A stretch of 64,000 nt of DNA from Shimia sediminis. Its GTDB lineage: Bacteria; Pseudomonadota; Alphaproteobacteria; Rhodobacterales; Rhodobacteraceae. Under the pieces are notes generated by a model, which saw only the letters and a list, made by a program, of their open reading frames with translations, had not been told where the DNA came from and ran no database searches. A program made the position numbers and the translations under genes. Numbering within the stretch: the first letter of the stretch is position 1; every line of letters starts with the position of its first letter. Of the stretch, positions 38,367-47,860 are shown in pieces. The DNA lies in NCBI RefSeq assembly GCF_003990645.1, contig NZ_RYZK01000001.1:620001-684000 (forward strand). The letters are read 5' to 3'.

Positions 38367-38951
38367 TTAACTGCCCAATATCACGCGCACATAATTCTGG
38401 GTCTCCTTGTAAGGAGGAACACCGCCGTATTTGCGCACAGCCTGCGGGCCTGCGTTATAGGCCGCGAGTGCCAGCCGCCACGATCCAAAACTGCGGTATT
38501 GCCGTGCCAGATAGCGCGCGCCGCCATCCAGATTCTGATAGGGATCGAGCGGATCAACGTTCAACTTACGCGCGGTTTCCGGCATCAGCTGCGCCAATCC
38601 TAACGCCCCCTTGTGCGATTTAGCCGTCGCATTCCAGTTAGACTCTTGCTGTACCAGCTTGAGGAACATGTCGACCGGAATGCCGTTGCGTAGCGCAGCT
38701 TCGCGCGCCATCGCGAGGTAAGGGCCTGTGTAAGGACCCTCAAAGCTGCCATCACCCCATTTGGAAGGTGTATAGACCTTGACAGGCGCAAGGCGTACCG
38801 AATTCTTGTATTGTGATTTGGCGCGCGTATCGAGCACCCTGGTCTGAGACCGGAAAGTCGCAGAGTTCGACTTGGATTTGAACACCTGAGCCTGGGCTGA
38901 CCCCACGCCCAACGCCACGATCACCAACGCTGAAAGTGTCACCTGTTTCAT
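38367..38951 (-). CDS. Secreted lytic murein transglycosylase (SLT domain)
   Basis: The 194-residue protein has a signal peptide ([22 protein letters not shown]) and a C-terminal SLT domain (about residues 85-190). The catalytic glutamate is in [43 protein letters not shown] and [13 protein letters not shown] are all family motifs. It would cleave peptidoglycan to 1,6-anhydromuropeptides in the periplasm. The start at 38951 fits the signal peptide and has GGGCGAG 4-8 bases before it. It diverges from ssb. Confidence 0.9.
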   Translation of the reverse strand: MKQVTLSALVIVALGVGSAQAQVFKSKSNSATFRSQTRVLDTRAKSQYKNSVRLAPVKVYTPSKWGDGSFEGPYTGPYLAMAREAALRNGIPVDMFLKLVQQESNWNATAKSHKGALGLAQLMPETARKLNVDPLDPYQNLDGGARYLARQYRSFGSWRLALAAYNAGPQAVRKYGGVPPYKETQNYVRVILGS

Positions 38952-39102
38952 TGTCTCGCCCTGCCCCACGGCAATTCTTGCGGGACTATATACCTGAACC
39001 TGCACCGATTTCCAGTTCTTGCGTGACACAGCGCCGGGAAGGCGCATGTTTTTGCCTATGTCAGTGTGGAAAATTCTTTGCAAAAGCTTGGCCATTAACC
39101 TT

Positions 39103-39117
39103 GTTCTAACCTTGTTC
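39103..39117 (+). promoter_or_regulatory. LexA SOS box upstream of ssb
   Basis: GTTCTAACCTTGTTC fits the alphaproteobacterial LexA operator GTTC-N7-GTTC exactly. It lies 54 bases before the ssb start. SOS control of ssb is common, so damage induction is likely. Confidence 0.7.
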
Positions 39118-39170
39118 AGATGGTCTATGCTGTGCCGGACAAACACAGAGATTCTGAAGGGAGCGGGCAT

Positions 39171-39695
39171 ATGGCCGGATCAGTGAACAAAGTCATCATT
39201 GTGGGCAATTTGGGCCGCGACCCCGAGGTGCGCACATTCCAGAACGGTGGCAAGGTCTGCAACCTGCGGATTGCCACGTCGGAAACCTGGAAAGACCGCA
39301 ACACCGGCGAACGCCGCGAGCGGACCGAGTGGCACTCGGTTGCGATCTTCTCCGAAGGTCTGGTGCGCGTGGCCGAGCAGTATTTGCGCAAGGGGTCAAA
39401 AGTGTACCTTGAGGGCAAGCTGCAAACCCGCAAATGGCAAGACCAGTCCGGCAATGACCGGTATTCGACCGAGGTCGTTCTCCAAGGCTTTGACGCCACG
39501 CTGGTGATGCTGGATGCACGCAGCGGCGGTGATGGTGGCGGCTATGGCGGCGGTGGTCAGGGCGGCGGCTATGGCGGTGGTTACGACCAAGGCGGCAGCT
39601 ACGGCGGCGGCTATGATCAGGGCGGCTCGCAAGGCGGTGCCCAGCAAGGTGGCGGCGCACCCTCGCGCGACCTTGATGATGAAATTCCGTTCTGA
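39171..39695 (+). CDS. ssb: Single-stranded DNA-binding protein
   Basis: SSB coats single-stranded DNA during replication and repair. The 174-residue protein has an N-terminal OB fold ([60 protein letters not shown]). A Gly/Tyr/Gln-rich linker (about residues 118-165) follows, and the acidic tip DLDDEIPF docks partner proteins. The ATG at 39171 follows AAGGGAG at 7 bases; an ATG further up is not conserved-looking. The upstream LexA box indicates SOS control. The linker is built from repeated GGGYGG/YDQGG units. Confidence 0.96.
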   Translation: MAGSVNKVIIVGNLGRDPEVRTFQNGGKVCNLRIATSETWKDRNTGERRERTEWHSVAIFSEGLVRVAEQYLRKGSKVYLEGKLQTRKWQDQSGNDRYSTEVVLQGFDATLVMLDARSGGDGGGYGGGGQGGGYGGGYDQGGSYGGGYDQGGSQGGAQQGGGAPSRDLDDEIPF

Positions 39696-39709
39696 TCCCG
39701 GACTGAAAC

Positions 39710-40954
39710 ATGAGCAATTTACCAGATTTTGACCGCGCCCTTGAGGCGCGGCTTGTTGCCTATTGCGCTATCGACAGCCAAAGCGACGAGAATTCGTCCA
39801 CTCAGCCTAGCACCGCGGTCCAACTGGACATGCAACGCCATCTGGTCGCAGAACTGGAGCGTATCGGCGCCAGCGACATTCAGCTGACAGGCTATGGCGC
39901 GGTTTTGGCAACAGTTCCGGCAACAGACGAACACGCCCCGACCATTGGGTTTTGTGCCCACGTAGATACTGCGCCTCAGTACAATGCTACAGGTGTTAAA
40001 CCTCGGGTTGTTCGCGCTTGGGACGGGGGCGACATCACCTATCCCGACGACAAGGACCTGGTACTCAGCCCGTCCGCGTTGCCGTATCTGGCGGGAAAGG
40101 TAGGCAATGACATCATCACCGCCTCGGGACTGACGCTTTTGGGCGCAGACGACAAATCCGGTGTTGCCGTCATCATGACAATGGCTGAGCATCTCCTGCG
40201 CACCCCCGAGCTGAAGCATGGCAAAGTGCGTATGGCTTTCACGCCCGATGAAGAGATTGGCCGCGGCGTCGACGAACGCTTACCCGCTGATTTCGCGGTC
40301 GATTTTGCCTATACCCTCGACAGCTCCCGCATGGGCAGCATCGAGTATGAGAGCTTTTCCGCAGATGGTGCAGTGGTGAAAGTCACCGGCGTCTCGGCCC
40401 ATCCGGGATATGCCAAAGACAAACTAGTGAATGCACTGCATGTTGCCTCAAGGATCGTCGCGGATCTGGATGTGGACGGAGAAACGCCCGAAACAACGGC
40501 AAACCGCGAAGGTTTTATACATTGCTATGCACTAAACGGGGGCTCCTCCGAGGCCGAAATCCGGTTCATCCTGCGCGACTTTGAACGCGACGGGTTGGAA
40601 GCGCGGCGTCAGCGGCTGAAGCAGGCCTGCGCCAAGGCCGAGACCGATTTTCCCGGAGCCAGCGTTACCTGCGACATCTCTAAACAGTATCGCAACATGC
40701 GGTATTGGCTGGAGGATGACATGACTCCCGTCGAACTCGCGCTAGAAGCCTATCAAGCAGTAGGGCTCGAGCCGGAAGTAGGTATCATTCGCGGCGGCAC
40801 GGATGGATCACGGTTGACAGAACTTGGTGTTCCCTGCCCCAACCTTTTTACCGGAATGCAGGAAATTCACGGGCCACTTGAGTGGATCAGCGTACAGGAC
40901 ATGGCGCTTGCCACACGTATCTGCCTGCAACTGGTGCAAAAGGCTGCGGCTTAG
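39710..40954 (+). CDS. pepT: Peptidase T
   Basis: This dizinc M20-family aminopeptidase cleaves the N-terminal residue from tripeptides in the cytoplasm. The 414-residue protein has the metal motif GFCAHVDTAPQ (near residue 82), GADDKSGVAVIMTMAE, the catalytic AFTPDEEIGRGVD, and the dimerisation domain with TGVSAHPGYAKDKLVNALH. RGGTDGSRLTELGVPCPNLFTG lies near the C-terminus. It starts 14 bases after ssb on the same strand and may share its transcript, although the functions are unrelated. Confidence 0.94.
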   Translation: MSNLPDFDRALEARLVAYCAIDSQSDENSSTQPSTAVQLDMQRHLVAELERIGASDIQLTGYGAVLATVPATDEHAPTIGFCAHVDTAPQYNATGVKPRVVRAWDGGDITYPDDKDLVLSPSALPYLAGKVGNDIITASGLTLLGADDKSGVAVIMTMAEHLLRTPELKHGKVRMAFTPDEEIGRGVDERLPADFAVDFAYTLDSSRMGSIEYESFSADGAVVKVTGVSAHPGYAKDKLVNALHVASRIVADLDVDGETPETTANREGFIHCYALNGGSSEAEIRFILRDFERDGLEARRQRLKQACAKAETDFPGASVTCDISKQYRNMRYWLEDDMTPVELALEAYQAVGLEPEVGIIRGGTDGSRLTELGVPCPNLFTGMQEIHGPLEWISVQDMALATRICLQLVQKAAA

Positions 40955-41004
40955 AGGCCAAGCGGTTTAACAAACGTGTGCGGGGCGTTTCCAAACGCCC
41001 TGCC

Positions 41005-42117
41005 CTATCTCCGGGACAATTCCTCGGCCAACAAATTGCGCACAGTCTCGCGCGGCACGTCCGAAGTCACAAAGGCGCCACCAATGCCGCGTGCAAGAAT
41101 GAACCTGAGCTGGCCGTCCACAACCTTCTTATCCTGCGCCATGAGCCCCAGCAGGGCATCTGCATCCGGCAGATCACCGGGAATATCCTTCAGATCGACT
41201 TTCATGCCCATCTCGGACAGGTGCTGACGCACACGGCTCGGGTCTTCTTGCGAGCAAAGTCCCAGTCGGTAGCTAAGTTCAAAGGCCAAAGCACAGCCAA
41301 TCGCCACGCCTTCGCCGTGCAGCAAACGGTCGCCGTAGCCCGTTGCCGCTTCTAGCGCATGGCAGAACGTGTGGCCGAGGTTCAAAAGCGCGCGATCCCC
41401 CTGTTCGGTCTCATCGCGTGCAACAATTTCGGCCTTCATCTCGCAGGAACGCTTCACGGCCGCGATCCGCGCGGCTTCGTCACCAGATGCAAGAGCGGGC
41501 CCCTTAGTTTCAAGCCAGACAAAGAAATCGGCGTCTCCAAGCAGCCCGTATTTCACCACTTCACCGTAACCGGCCAGGAAATCGCGCGGTGTCAGCGTGC
41601 CCAGGACATCAATGTCCGCCAGCACCAAGGCCGGTTGGTGAAAGGCCCCGATCAGGTTTTTTCCCTGCGGCGCATTGATCCCGGTCTTGCCCCCCACGGA
41701 ACTGTCGACCTGCGCCAGAAGTGATGTGGGAATCTGAACAAACCCCACCCCTCTGCGCAGCACAGCCGCAGCAAAACCGGTCAGATCACCAATCACGCCA
41801 CCGCCCAGAGCCACAACCAGATCTCGACGTTCGACTTTTTCGGCCAGCAACCACTCGACTGTGCGTTCAAAGTGGGGCCAGCTCTTTGTGCCTTCCCCGG
41901 CGGGCAGCACCAAGGCTTCCATCTTGACACCACTGGAGGCCAGACCCGCGCGCAGGCTTTCCAGATGCAGCCTGGCGACGTTTTCATCTGTCACCACGCA
42001 CACCTGTGGGCGTTTCAGGAGCGGCGCGATCAGCTCGCCAGCTTGGCTCAGCAATCCAGGCCCGATGTGAATATCGTAGGCGCGTTCGCCCAAACCTACG
42101 TGAACGGTTTCCATCAT
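41005..42117 (-). CDS. aroB: 3-dehydroquinate synthase
   Basis: AroB catalyses the second step of the shikimate pathway with NAD as a transient oxidant and a metal ion. The 370-residue protein has AYDIHIGPGLL, VVTDENVARLHL, ALGGGVIGDLTGFAAAVLRRGVGFVQIPTSLLAQVDSSVGGKTGIN (split here by eye into the family's core motif, about residues 100-145), and GHTFCHALEAATGYGDRLLHGEGVAIG with metal-binding His. Its start overlaps the aroK stop by four bases, as in most alphaproteobacteria. Confidence 0.95.
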   Translation of the reverse strand: MMETVHVGLGERAYDIHIGPGLLSQAGELIAPLLKRPQVCVVTDENVARLHLESLRAGLASSGVKMEALVLPAGEGTKSWPHFERTVEWLLAEKVERRDLVVALGGGVIGDLTGFAAAVLRRGVGFVQIPTSLLAQVDSSVGGKTGINAPQGKNLIGAFHQPALVLADIDVLGTLTPRDFLAGYGEVVKYGLLGDADFFVWLETKGPALASGDEAARIAAVKRSCEMKAEIVARDETEQGDRALLNLGHTFCHALEAATGYGDRLLHGEGVAIGCALAFELSYRLGLCSQEDPSRVRQHLSEMGMKVDLKDIPGDLPDADALLGLMAQDKKVVDGQLRFILARGIGGAFVTSDVPRETVRNLLAEELSRR

Positions 42118-42671
42118 GTCACATCCTCCAACACGTCAGGCCGCGTCAACAGCACCTTGATGACACGTTCCGCCATGTCATCGATAGAATACCTCGCATC
42201 CGCCTTTACCGAGAGATCCGCCAAAGAATAGACCGGCACACGGGCCTCGTATATCTCGGTCAGAGTTCCCTTGGGGTCACGGGTGCGCAACAGGGGTCGC
42301 GTGTCCTTGTGTCTGACACGGGTCCACAGCAAATCCAGGTCAGCATTCAACCAAACGGCAACGCCCTTGTCCGAGATCATGCTGCGATTGTCATCGGCCA
42401 GATAAGCCCCACCACCTGTGGACAAGATACCGCGTTCGTTCTCCAGCAACCGCTCAATCACTTGCGATTCCTTGCGGCGAAAAAACGGCTCTCCGTCACG
42501 TTCGAAAATCTCGGCAATGCTCATATTGGCGGCTTTGACGATTTCGGCATCCGAATCCAGAAACGGAACCCCGAGACGCGCCGCCAAGGCCCGACCCACA
42601 GCTGTCTTGCCCGCACCCATCATTCCAACGAGAACAACCGTCTTTTTCAGCCTCAATGCCATGTTCTCCAT
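42114..42671 (-). CDS. aroK: Shikimate kinase
   Basis: AroK phosphorylates shikimate with ATP. The 185-residue P-loop kinase has VVLVGMMGAGKTAVGRALA near residue 12, FLDSDAEI (shikimate-binding Asp), FFRRKESQVIERLL, STGGGAYL (Walker B-like) and the lid RTRDPKGTL. The start could be this ATG or one nine bases further in; neither has a textbook ribosome binding site. It overlaps aroB by four bases (ATGA) and diverges from the small membrane protein gene at 42807. Confidence 0.94.
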   Translation of the reverse strand: MENMALRLKKTVVLVGMMGAGKTAVGRALAARLGVPFLDSDAEIVKAANMSIAEIFERDGEPFFRRKESQVIERLLENERGILSTGGGAYLADDNRSMISDKGVAVWLNADLDLLWTRVRHKDTRPLLRTRDPKGTLTEIYEARVPVYSLADLSVKADARYSIDDMAERVIKVLLTRPDVLEDVT

Positions 42672-42806
42672 CGATATCCGGCCTCAAATCGGCCAAGCCT
42701 TGCCCAAATATCACCTTTGGCCACTGAATGACGTGATCTTGTCGAAAAGGCCAGTTATAAGTTTGAAAAAACCAACCACAATATTGGGCAGTTACTGGGG
42801 AAACGC

Positions 42807-42965
42807 ATGGGCAAACTTATTCTTTTTCTGGTAATCCTTGTTGTGCTGGCAGGGCTCGGCCTCGTGGCATATGCCTATGTTGGCCCGATCCTTGGAGCGG
42901 ACTTCTCTGCCCCGCAGCAAGAAATTCGTGTGCCCGTTACGCTGACCCCGACCGATGGCAACTAA
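42807..42965 (+). CDS. Small membrane protein upstream of the secreted helical protein
   Basis: This 52-residue ORF starts MGKLILFLVILVVLAGLGLVAYAYV, one clear transmembrane helix or uncleaved signal. It continues with a short polar periplasmic tail (GADFSAPQQEIRVPVTLTPTDGN). GGGGA precedes the ATG by 6 bases. It overlaps the start of the next gene by 11 bases in another frame, indicating coupling. Similar small proteins between aroK and the large exported protein are, from memory, usual in Rhodobacterales. Function unknown. Confidence 0.7.
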   Translation: MGKLILFLVILVVLAGLGLVAYAYVGPILGADFSAPQQEIRVPVTLTPTDGN

Positions 42966-44466
42966 ACGCTTCCTGCCTGTTGCGTGTTTTGTCGCGCTCG
43001 GCACCTTGCCTGCGTCGGCAGAAGGTCCGCTGTCAGCCATTGAATGGCTAAATCAGACCCCCACGGTGACGCTGGACATGGGGCGGGAAGAACCACCCGT
43101 TGCAGACAGTGGCGATCAGCCTGACATCACCGTTGACACCCTGGAGTCACCGGGGCGTGATGCGGTCGGCCTCTTGCCTGCCCACGTAACCGGTTTGCCG
43201 GACTCGCTCTGGCAGCATAGCCGCGCCGACGATCTCGCCCGGCTTATCGCCGAGCAGCCCTCAGCCCTGCTGCCCGCCATGCAGGCCCTGCTCTATACGC
43301 TTCTTTTGGCCGAGGCCAATCCGCCCTGGGATGCCGGCGCCAGCGACCAGTTGCTTTTGGCGCGTGTCGACAAACTGGTCGCAATGGGCGCGCTGGAACA
43401 GGCTGCGGCCCTGCTCGAACGGGCGGGCCCCAGCACACCGGCTCTATTCGGTCGCTGGTTCGATATCACGCTTCTCATGGGACAAGAGGCCGCCGCATGC
43501 GACGCCTTGGTGGCAGCGCCCCGCCTCGCCCCAGACTACAGTGCACGCATATTCTGTACAGCGCGCGCAGGGGATTGGAACGGCGCAGTTCTGATGCTGG
43601 AATCGTCCAATGCGTTGAACCTCATCAGCGATGAAGAAGATGCGCTTCTGGTGCGGTTTCTCGATCCGGAACTTTTCGAGGGTCAGCCAATTCTCGTTGC
43701 CCAGAAGGATCCGACCCCACTTACCCATCGTCTCTATGAAGCCATCGGCGAACCTCAACAGTCACGCGGTTTGCCCTTGGCCTATGCGCACTCCGACCTG
43801 AGGGGCACGGTCGGCTGGAAACCTCGGCTAGAGGCCGCTGAGCGTCTCGCACGCACAGGTGCATTGCCCGAGAACCGTTTGCTCGGCATCTACTCCGAAG
43901 GCAAAGCCTCGGCGTCAGGCATGATCTGGGATCGTGTTGCGGCCATTCAAGCGTTTGATGAAGCACTTGAGGCTTCTGATGCCATGGCGGTATCCGACAG
44001 CCTTCCGGCTGCTTGGTCTGCCATGCAATCGGTGCATCTCGAGGTGCCCTTTGCGCGGCTTTATGGATCGCGGCTTTTGGCGCTGCCCCTCAAAGGGGTC
44101 CCGGCGCGTCTGGCACGCGACATTGCACTCTTGTCCCCCAGCTACGAACGCGCGGCACTGGCTGGGCCGCGCGACTTTCTCTCGGGTCTCGCCCAAGGCA
44201 ACCCGCCACGCACCCCAACCACGCCGCAACACCGTGCGATTGCTGACGGTTTCCACGAGGCGCGCGTACCTCAGGATATCTCGGCCATGCTGGCCCGTGG
44301 TCAATTGGGAGAAGTCATCCTGAACGCCATGTCGCTTATGGCGGATGGCGCATATGGGGACCTCGCCGCACTTACCGATGCAATCGCCATCTTTCGGGCT
44401 GTCGGGCTCGAGGACACCGCGCGGCGCGCGGCCTTGCAAGCGGCACTTATCGACACGCGAGGCTAG
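42955..44466 (+). CDS. Exported helical-repeat protein of unknown function
   Basis: The 503-residue protein has a signal peptide (MATKRFLPVACFVALGTLPASAEG). After an acidic, Pro-rich stretch it consists of Ala/Leu-rich helices in pairs (for example KLVAMGALEQAAALLERAG, GRWFDITLLMGQEAAACDAL, ARAGDWNGAVLMLESS), which looks like TPR- or Sel1-like repeats. I recognise no catalytic motif. It sits in the order small membrane protein, this gene, xerD, with overlaps or 3-base gaps, so a single transcript is likely. A periplasmic scaffold role is a guess only. Confidence 0.7.
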   Translation: MATKRFLPVACFVALGTLPASAEGPLSAIEWLNQTPTVTLDMGREEPPVADSGDQPDITVDTLESPGRDAVGLLPAHVTGLPDSLWQHSRADDLARLIAEQPSALLPAMQALLYTLLLAEANPPWDAGASDQLLLARVDKLVAMGALEQAAALLERAGPSTPALFGRWFDITLLMGQEAAACDALVAAPRLAPDYSARIFCTARAGDWNGAVLMLESSNALNLISDEEDALLVRFLDPELFEGQPILVAQKDPTPLTHRLYEAIGEPQQSRGLPLAYAHSDLRGTVGWKPRLEAAERLARTGALPENRLLGIYSEGKASASGMIWDRVAAIQAFDEALEASDAMAVSDSLPAAWSAMQSVHLEVPFARLYGSRLLALPLKGVPARLARDIALLSPSYERAALAGPRDFLSGLAQGNPPRTPTTPQHRAIADGFHEARVPQDISAMLARGQLGEVILNAMSLMADGAYGDLAALTDAIAIFRAVGLEDTARRAALQAALIDTRG

Positions 44467-44469
44467 GCA

Positions 44470-45402
44470 ATGGATGACCTGCGCTGGATATCCACCTTTA
44501 TCGACGCGCAAGCCGCAGAGCTTGGTGCGTCGCCCAATACGCAAGAGGCCTATGCCCGCGACCTAAGGGATTTTGTCGAGTGGTGCAGCGGTGACGGCCT
44601 CAGATTAAAAGATGCGAGCCGCGAAGATGTCGAGGCGTATCTGATACATTGCGAAGCGCAGGGTTTGGCTCAATCCACCCGCGCACGGCGGCTTTCGTCA
44701 GTCAAACAACTCTTCCGTTTTGCTTTTGAAGAAGGATGGCGTGACACCAATCCGGCTCTTCTGATCAAGGGCCCCGGCCGCTCCAAGAAACTGCCCAAAA
44801 CTCTGGACGTCACCGAGGTCGATCGCCTGCTTGAAGCTGCGCGCACGTCGGGTCGCAATCAGGCCGACCGCCTGCGCAATACCTGCCTGATGGAACTGCT
44901 CTATGCGACTGGCATGCGCGTGACTGAGTTGGTTTCGCTACCCGTATCGGCCACGCGTGGCGACCCGCGCATGTTGCTGATTTTGGGCAAGGGCAACAAG
45001 GAGCGTATGGTTCCGCTGTCCCCTCCAGCCCGCGAGGCACTCGGTGCGTGGTTGATCGTGCGGGATGAAACAGAGGAAAAACGCTCCGAACAGGGTGAAA
45101 AACCGTCCCGCTATCTTTTCCCGTCGCGTGGCAAGTCCGGCTACCTCACCCGACACCGCTTTTACATGCTGATCAAAGAGCTTGCCGTTGCGGGTGGCGT
45201 CTCTCCGGCTAAGGTCACCCCGCATACTCTGCGCCATGCCTTTGCCACACACCTTCTGGCCAATGGTGCCGACCTGCGGGCCATTCAGACACTACTTGGG
45301 CATGCCGATGTTGGCACGACCGAGATATATACTCATGTGCTCGACGAACGCCTAAGCGAGCTGGTTCATACGCACCACCCATTGGCGAAATCGTCAAAAT
45401 AA
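44470..45402 (+). CDS. xerD: Site-specific tyrosine recombinase XerD
   Basis: XerD works with XerC at dif to resolve chromosome dimers. The 310-residue protein has the N-terminal SAM-like core-binding domain (about residues 1-95). The catalytic residues are Arg in ATGMRVTELVSL, Lys in LGKGNKERMVPLS, His-x-x-Arg in HTLRHAFATHLL, His in LLGHADVGTT and the nucleophile Tyr in EIYTHV. The closing hydrophobic tail HHPLAK is typical. The XerD rather than XerC assignment rests on overall sequence feel and its position downstream of aroK in this group. Confidence 0.9.
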   Translation: MDDLRWISTFIDAQAAELGASPNTQEAYARDLRDFVEWCSGDGLRLKDASREDVEAYLIHCEAQGLAQSTRARRLSSVKQLFRFAFEEGWRDTNPALLIKGPGRSKKLPKTLDVTEVDRLLEAARTSGRNQADRLRNTCLMELLYATGMRVTELVSLPVSATRGDPRMLLILGKGNKERMVPLSPPAREALGAWLIVRDETEEKRSEQGEKPSRYLFPSRGKSGYLTRHRFYMLIKELAVAGGVSPAKVTPHTLRHAFATHLLANGADLRAIQTLLGHADVGTTEIYTHVLDERLSELVHTHHPLAKSSK

Positions 45403-45450
45403 GCTGGCAAAAGCTTGAACCAGCGCTCTGGCGGCCCCATAACCCCCATT

Positions 45451-46794
45451 ATGGACACCACTTCTTCTGACGCTGCATCTTTGACCGGTCAATTGGCCGC
45501 GCATCCGCTTGACAGCACATTCTGGATCACCGCTGGCGCAATCCTTGGGCTTTTGGTCTTATCCGGGTTTTTCTCAGGCTCCGAAACAGCGCTGACTGCC
45601 GCTTCACGTGGCAAGCTGCGCAGTCAGGCGGACAAGGGCAATCGAGGTGCGCAACGTGCGCTCAGCATCACGGAAGACAATGAACGTCTGATCGGCTCGG
45701 TGCTCTTGGGCAACAACCTCGTCAACATCTTGGCTGCGTCCCTTGCCACCGCGATCTTTACCCGCGCCTTTGGCGAGAGCGGCGTGGCATTGGCAACGCT
45801 GGTCATGACCCTCTTGGTCCTGATCTTTGCCGAGGTGCTGCCCAAAACCTATGCCATCACCCGCCCAGAAGACGCGGCATCAGCCGTTGCGCGCCCTATT
45901 GGTGTTGTCGTAACGATCTTTGCCCCGATCGTCGCCGCAGTGCGATGGCTCGTGCGCCTTGTTCTGCGCGTCTTTGGCGTCCAGACCGACCCCGATAGTC
46001 ATATCCTCGCTGTGCGCGAAGAGATTGCCGGCGCGCTCCAACTTGGCCATTCCGAAGGCGTTGTGGAAAAAGAAGACCGCGATCGCATCCTGGGTGCGCT
46101 CGACCTCTCGGATCGCACTGTAGAAGAGATCATGCTGCACCGCTCTGGCATCGAAGTGATCGATGCCGACGCCGAGCCTGCGGAGATCCTGAACCAGTGC
46201 CTTGAGAGCAATCACACCCGCCTGCCGGTCTTTAAAGATGATCCGGAGAACATCATCGGCGTGATCCACGCCAAGGATCTGTTCCGCTCCATGTATCGCC
46301 GTGTGGCCGAGGCCGACACGACCTTGGAAAGCCTTAGCGACTTCAACCTGCAGGAAGTCATCAAAGAACCTTATTTCGTGCCCGAAACAACGTCTCTTGA
46401 CGACCAGATGCGCGAATTCCTGCGCCGTCACTCACACTTTGCGCTGGTTGTGGATGAATACGGCTCGCTGCAGGGCCTGATCACGCTCGAGGATATTCTG
46501 GAAGAAATCGTCGGCGAGATTACTGATGAATTTGACACCGACGAAGAACCCGAAATTGCCAAATCCGAAGACGGTCAGTTCCTGATCGAAGGTTCAATGA
46601 CCATCCGCGATCTCAATCGCGCGACCGACTGGCATTTGCCCGATGACGAGGCCAACACCGTTGCGGGGCTGGTCATTCACGAGGCACAGATCATTCCGAC
46701 CGTTGGGCAGGTGTTTTCATTCCATGGCTTCCGTTTTGAAGTTGTCGGAAAAGAGGCCAACCGCATTACCAGCCTCAAGATTCGTCCACTCTGA
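45451..46794 (+). CDS. CNNM/CorC-family membrane protein with CBS pair
   Basis: The 447-residue protein has an N-terminal DUF21 (CNNM) membrane domain with about four spans, including LSGFFSGSETALTAASRGKLR and LLGNNLVNILAASLATAIF. A pair of CBS domains follows (about residues 225-350, with GVIHAKDLFR and LQGLITLEDILEEIVGEI), then a C-terminal CorC_HlyC domain. Relatives bind nucleotides in the CBS pair and are linked to magnesium or cobalt efflux. The older name 'hemolysin' is misleading. The ATG at 45451 fits the start of the membrane domain; a TTG further upstream is open. It follows xerD by 48 bases. Confidence 0.88.
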   Translation: MDTTSSDAASLTGQLAAHPLDSTFWITAGAILGLLVLSGFFSGSETALTAASRGKLRSQADKGNRGAQRALSITEDNERLIGSVLLGNNLVNILAASLATAIFTRAFGESGVALATLVMTLLVLIFAEVLPKTYAITRPEDAASAVARPIGVVVTIFAPIVAAVRWLVRLVLRVFGVQTDPDSHILAVREEIAGALQLGHSEGVVEKEDRDRILGALDLSDRTVEEIMLHRSGIEVIDADAEPAEILNQCLESNHTRLPVFKDDPENIIGVIHAKDLFRSMYRRVAEADTTLESLSDFNLQEVIKEPYFVPETTSLDDQMREFLRRHSHFALVVDEYGSLQGLITLEDILEEIVGEITDEFDTDEEPEIAKSEDGQFLIEGSMTIRDLNRATDWHLPDDEANTVAGLVIHEAQIIPTVGQVFSFHGFRFEVVGKEANRITSLKIRPL

Positions 46795-46934
46795 CTGGCA
46801 TGGCACGCTCTGAGCAATCAAAGCGGTTGATATGTCAGGTCACAAAATACCATGACCGCCGTCGCAATCAGACTTGCGCCGGGGTGCGATATGCCATCTC
46901 TGGATTGTTAACAGGCTAAAGGGTCAACGCCTTC

Positions 46935-47834
46935 ATGAACAACGTCCGTGGCATTTTTCTCATCACACTGGCAATGGCAGGCTTTGCCGTCGAGGACATG
47001 TTCGTAAAACTTTTGTCGACGCCTCTGTCCACCGGGCAAATCCTCATTGGTCTTGGTGCAGGGTCTGCCCTGATCTTTGCCGCGATCTCGCTGATCAACG
47101 GCGAAAACCTCTTCGCCCGCGCAGCCTATACCCGCATCACACTGCTACGCGCCGCGGCCGAAGCCGCAGCCGCAGCGGTTTTCGTTTTGGCGCTGACGCG
47201 AGCTGACCTCTCCACGGTCGCCGCCATCTTTCAGGCCCTTCCTCTTGCCATCACTATGGGTGGTGCGCTGTTTCTAGGTGACGAAGTCGGTTGGCGGCGC
47301 TGGAGTGCGATCACCGTCGGCTTTCTCGGTGTCCTGTTGATCATCCGCCCCGGGTTGACCGGGTTCGAACCTGCATCGCTTCTGGTGCTCGCAGCCGTCG
47401 TACTTGTTGCCGCCCGAGACCTCCTGACCCGTCAAATCGACAGTTCGGTGTCCTCCTCGGTGATCACCAGCCAGGGGTTTGGGTCACTGGTGGTTGCCGG
47501 GCTCGTCATCCTGGCTTTTGGCAACACGCCGCTTGTCGCCATGCAGGGGCTCGAGGTCGCCTGGCTTCTTGGCGCAATCCTTTTCGGTGGGGCGGCCTAT
47601 TGGTGCCTTGTCACCGCAATGCGCATTGGCGAGACCCCGGTGGTGGCCCCCTACAGATACACGCGACTCTTGTTTTCGATGATCCTCGGCATCCTGGTGT
47701 TCCACGAGCGTCCGGACATGCCGACCATTGCAGGTGCCTCGCTGATTATCCTCTCCGGCCTCTACACGTTCCTGCGAGAACGTAAGCTTGCCAAACCCAT
47801 TGCCCCTGCGCATCCGGATTTTCCGGCGGATTGA
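46935..47834 (+). CDS. EamA-family (DMT superfamily) transporter
   Basis: The 299-residue inner-membrane protein has ten predicted spans as two EamA repeats. The first (about residues 1-135) includes MAGFAVEDMFVKLLSTPLST and GEN-LFARAAYTRITLLRAAAEAAAAAVFVLAL. The second (about 150-280) includes GAILFGGAAYWCLVTAMRIGETPVVAPYRYTRLLFSMILG. Members export or import metabolites such as amino acids or nucleobases, and the substrate cannot be told. It stands alone, 140 bases after the CNNM gene and 145 bases before eno. Confidence 0.86.
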   Translation: MNNVRGIFLITLAMAGFAVEDMFVKLLSTPLSTGQILIGLGAGSALIFAAISLINGENLFARAAYTRITLLRAAAEAAAAAVFVLALTRADLSTVAAIFQALPLAITMGGALFLGDEVGWRRWSAITVGFLGVLLIIRPGLTGFEPASLLVLAAVVLVAARDLLTRQIDSSVSSSVITSQGFGSLVVAGLVILAFGNTPLVAMQGLEVAWLLGAILFGGAAYWCLVTAMRIGETPVVAPYRYTRLLFSMILGILVFHERPDMPTIAGASLIILSGLYTFLRERKLAKPIAPAHPDFPAD

Positions 47835-47860
47835 ACCGACGCCCTGCGGAAAACTGTCAC

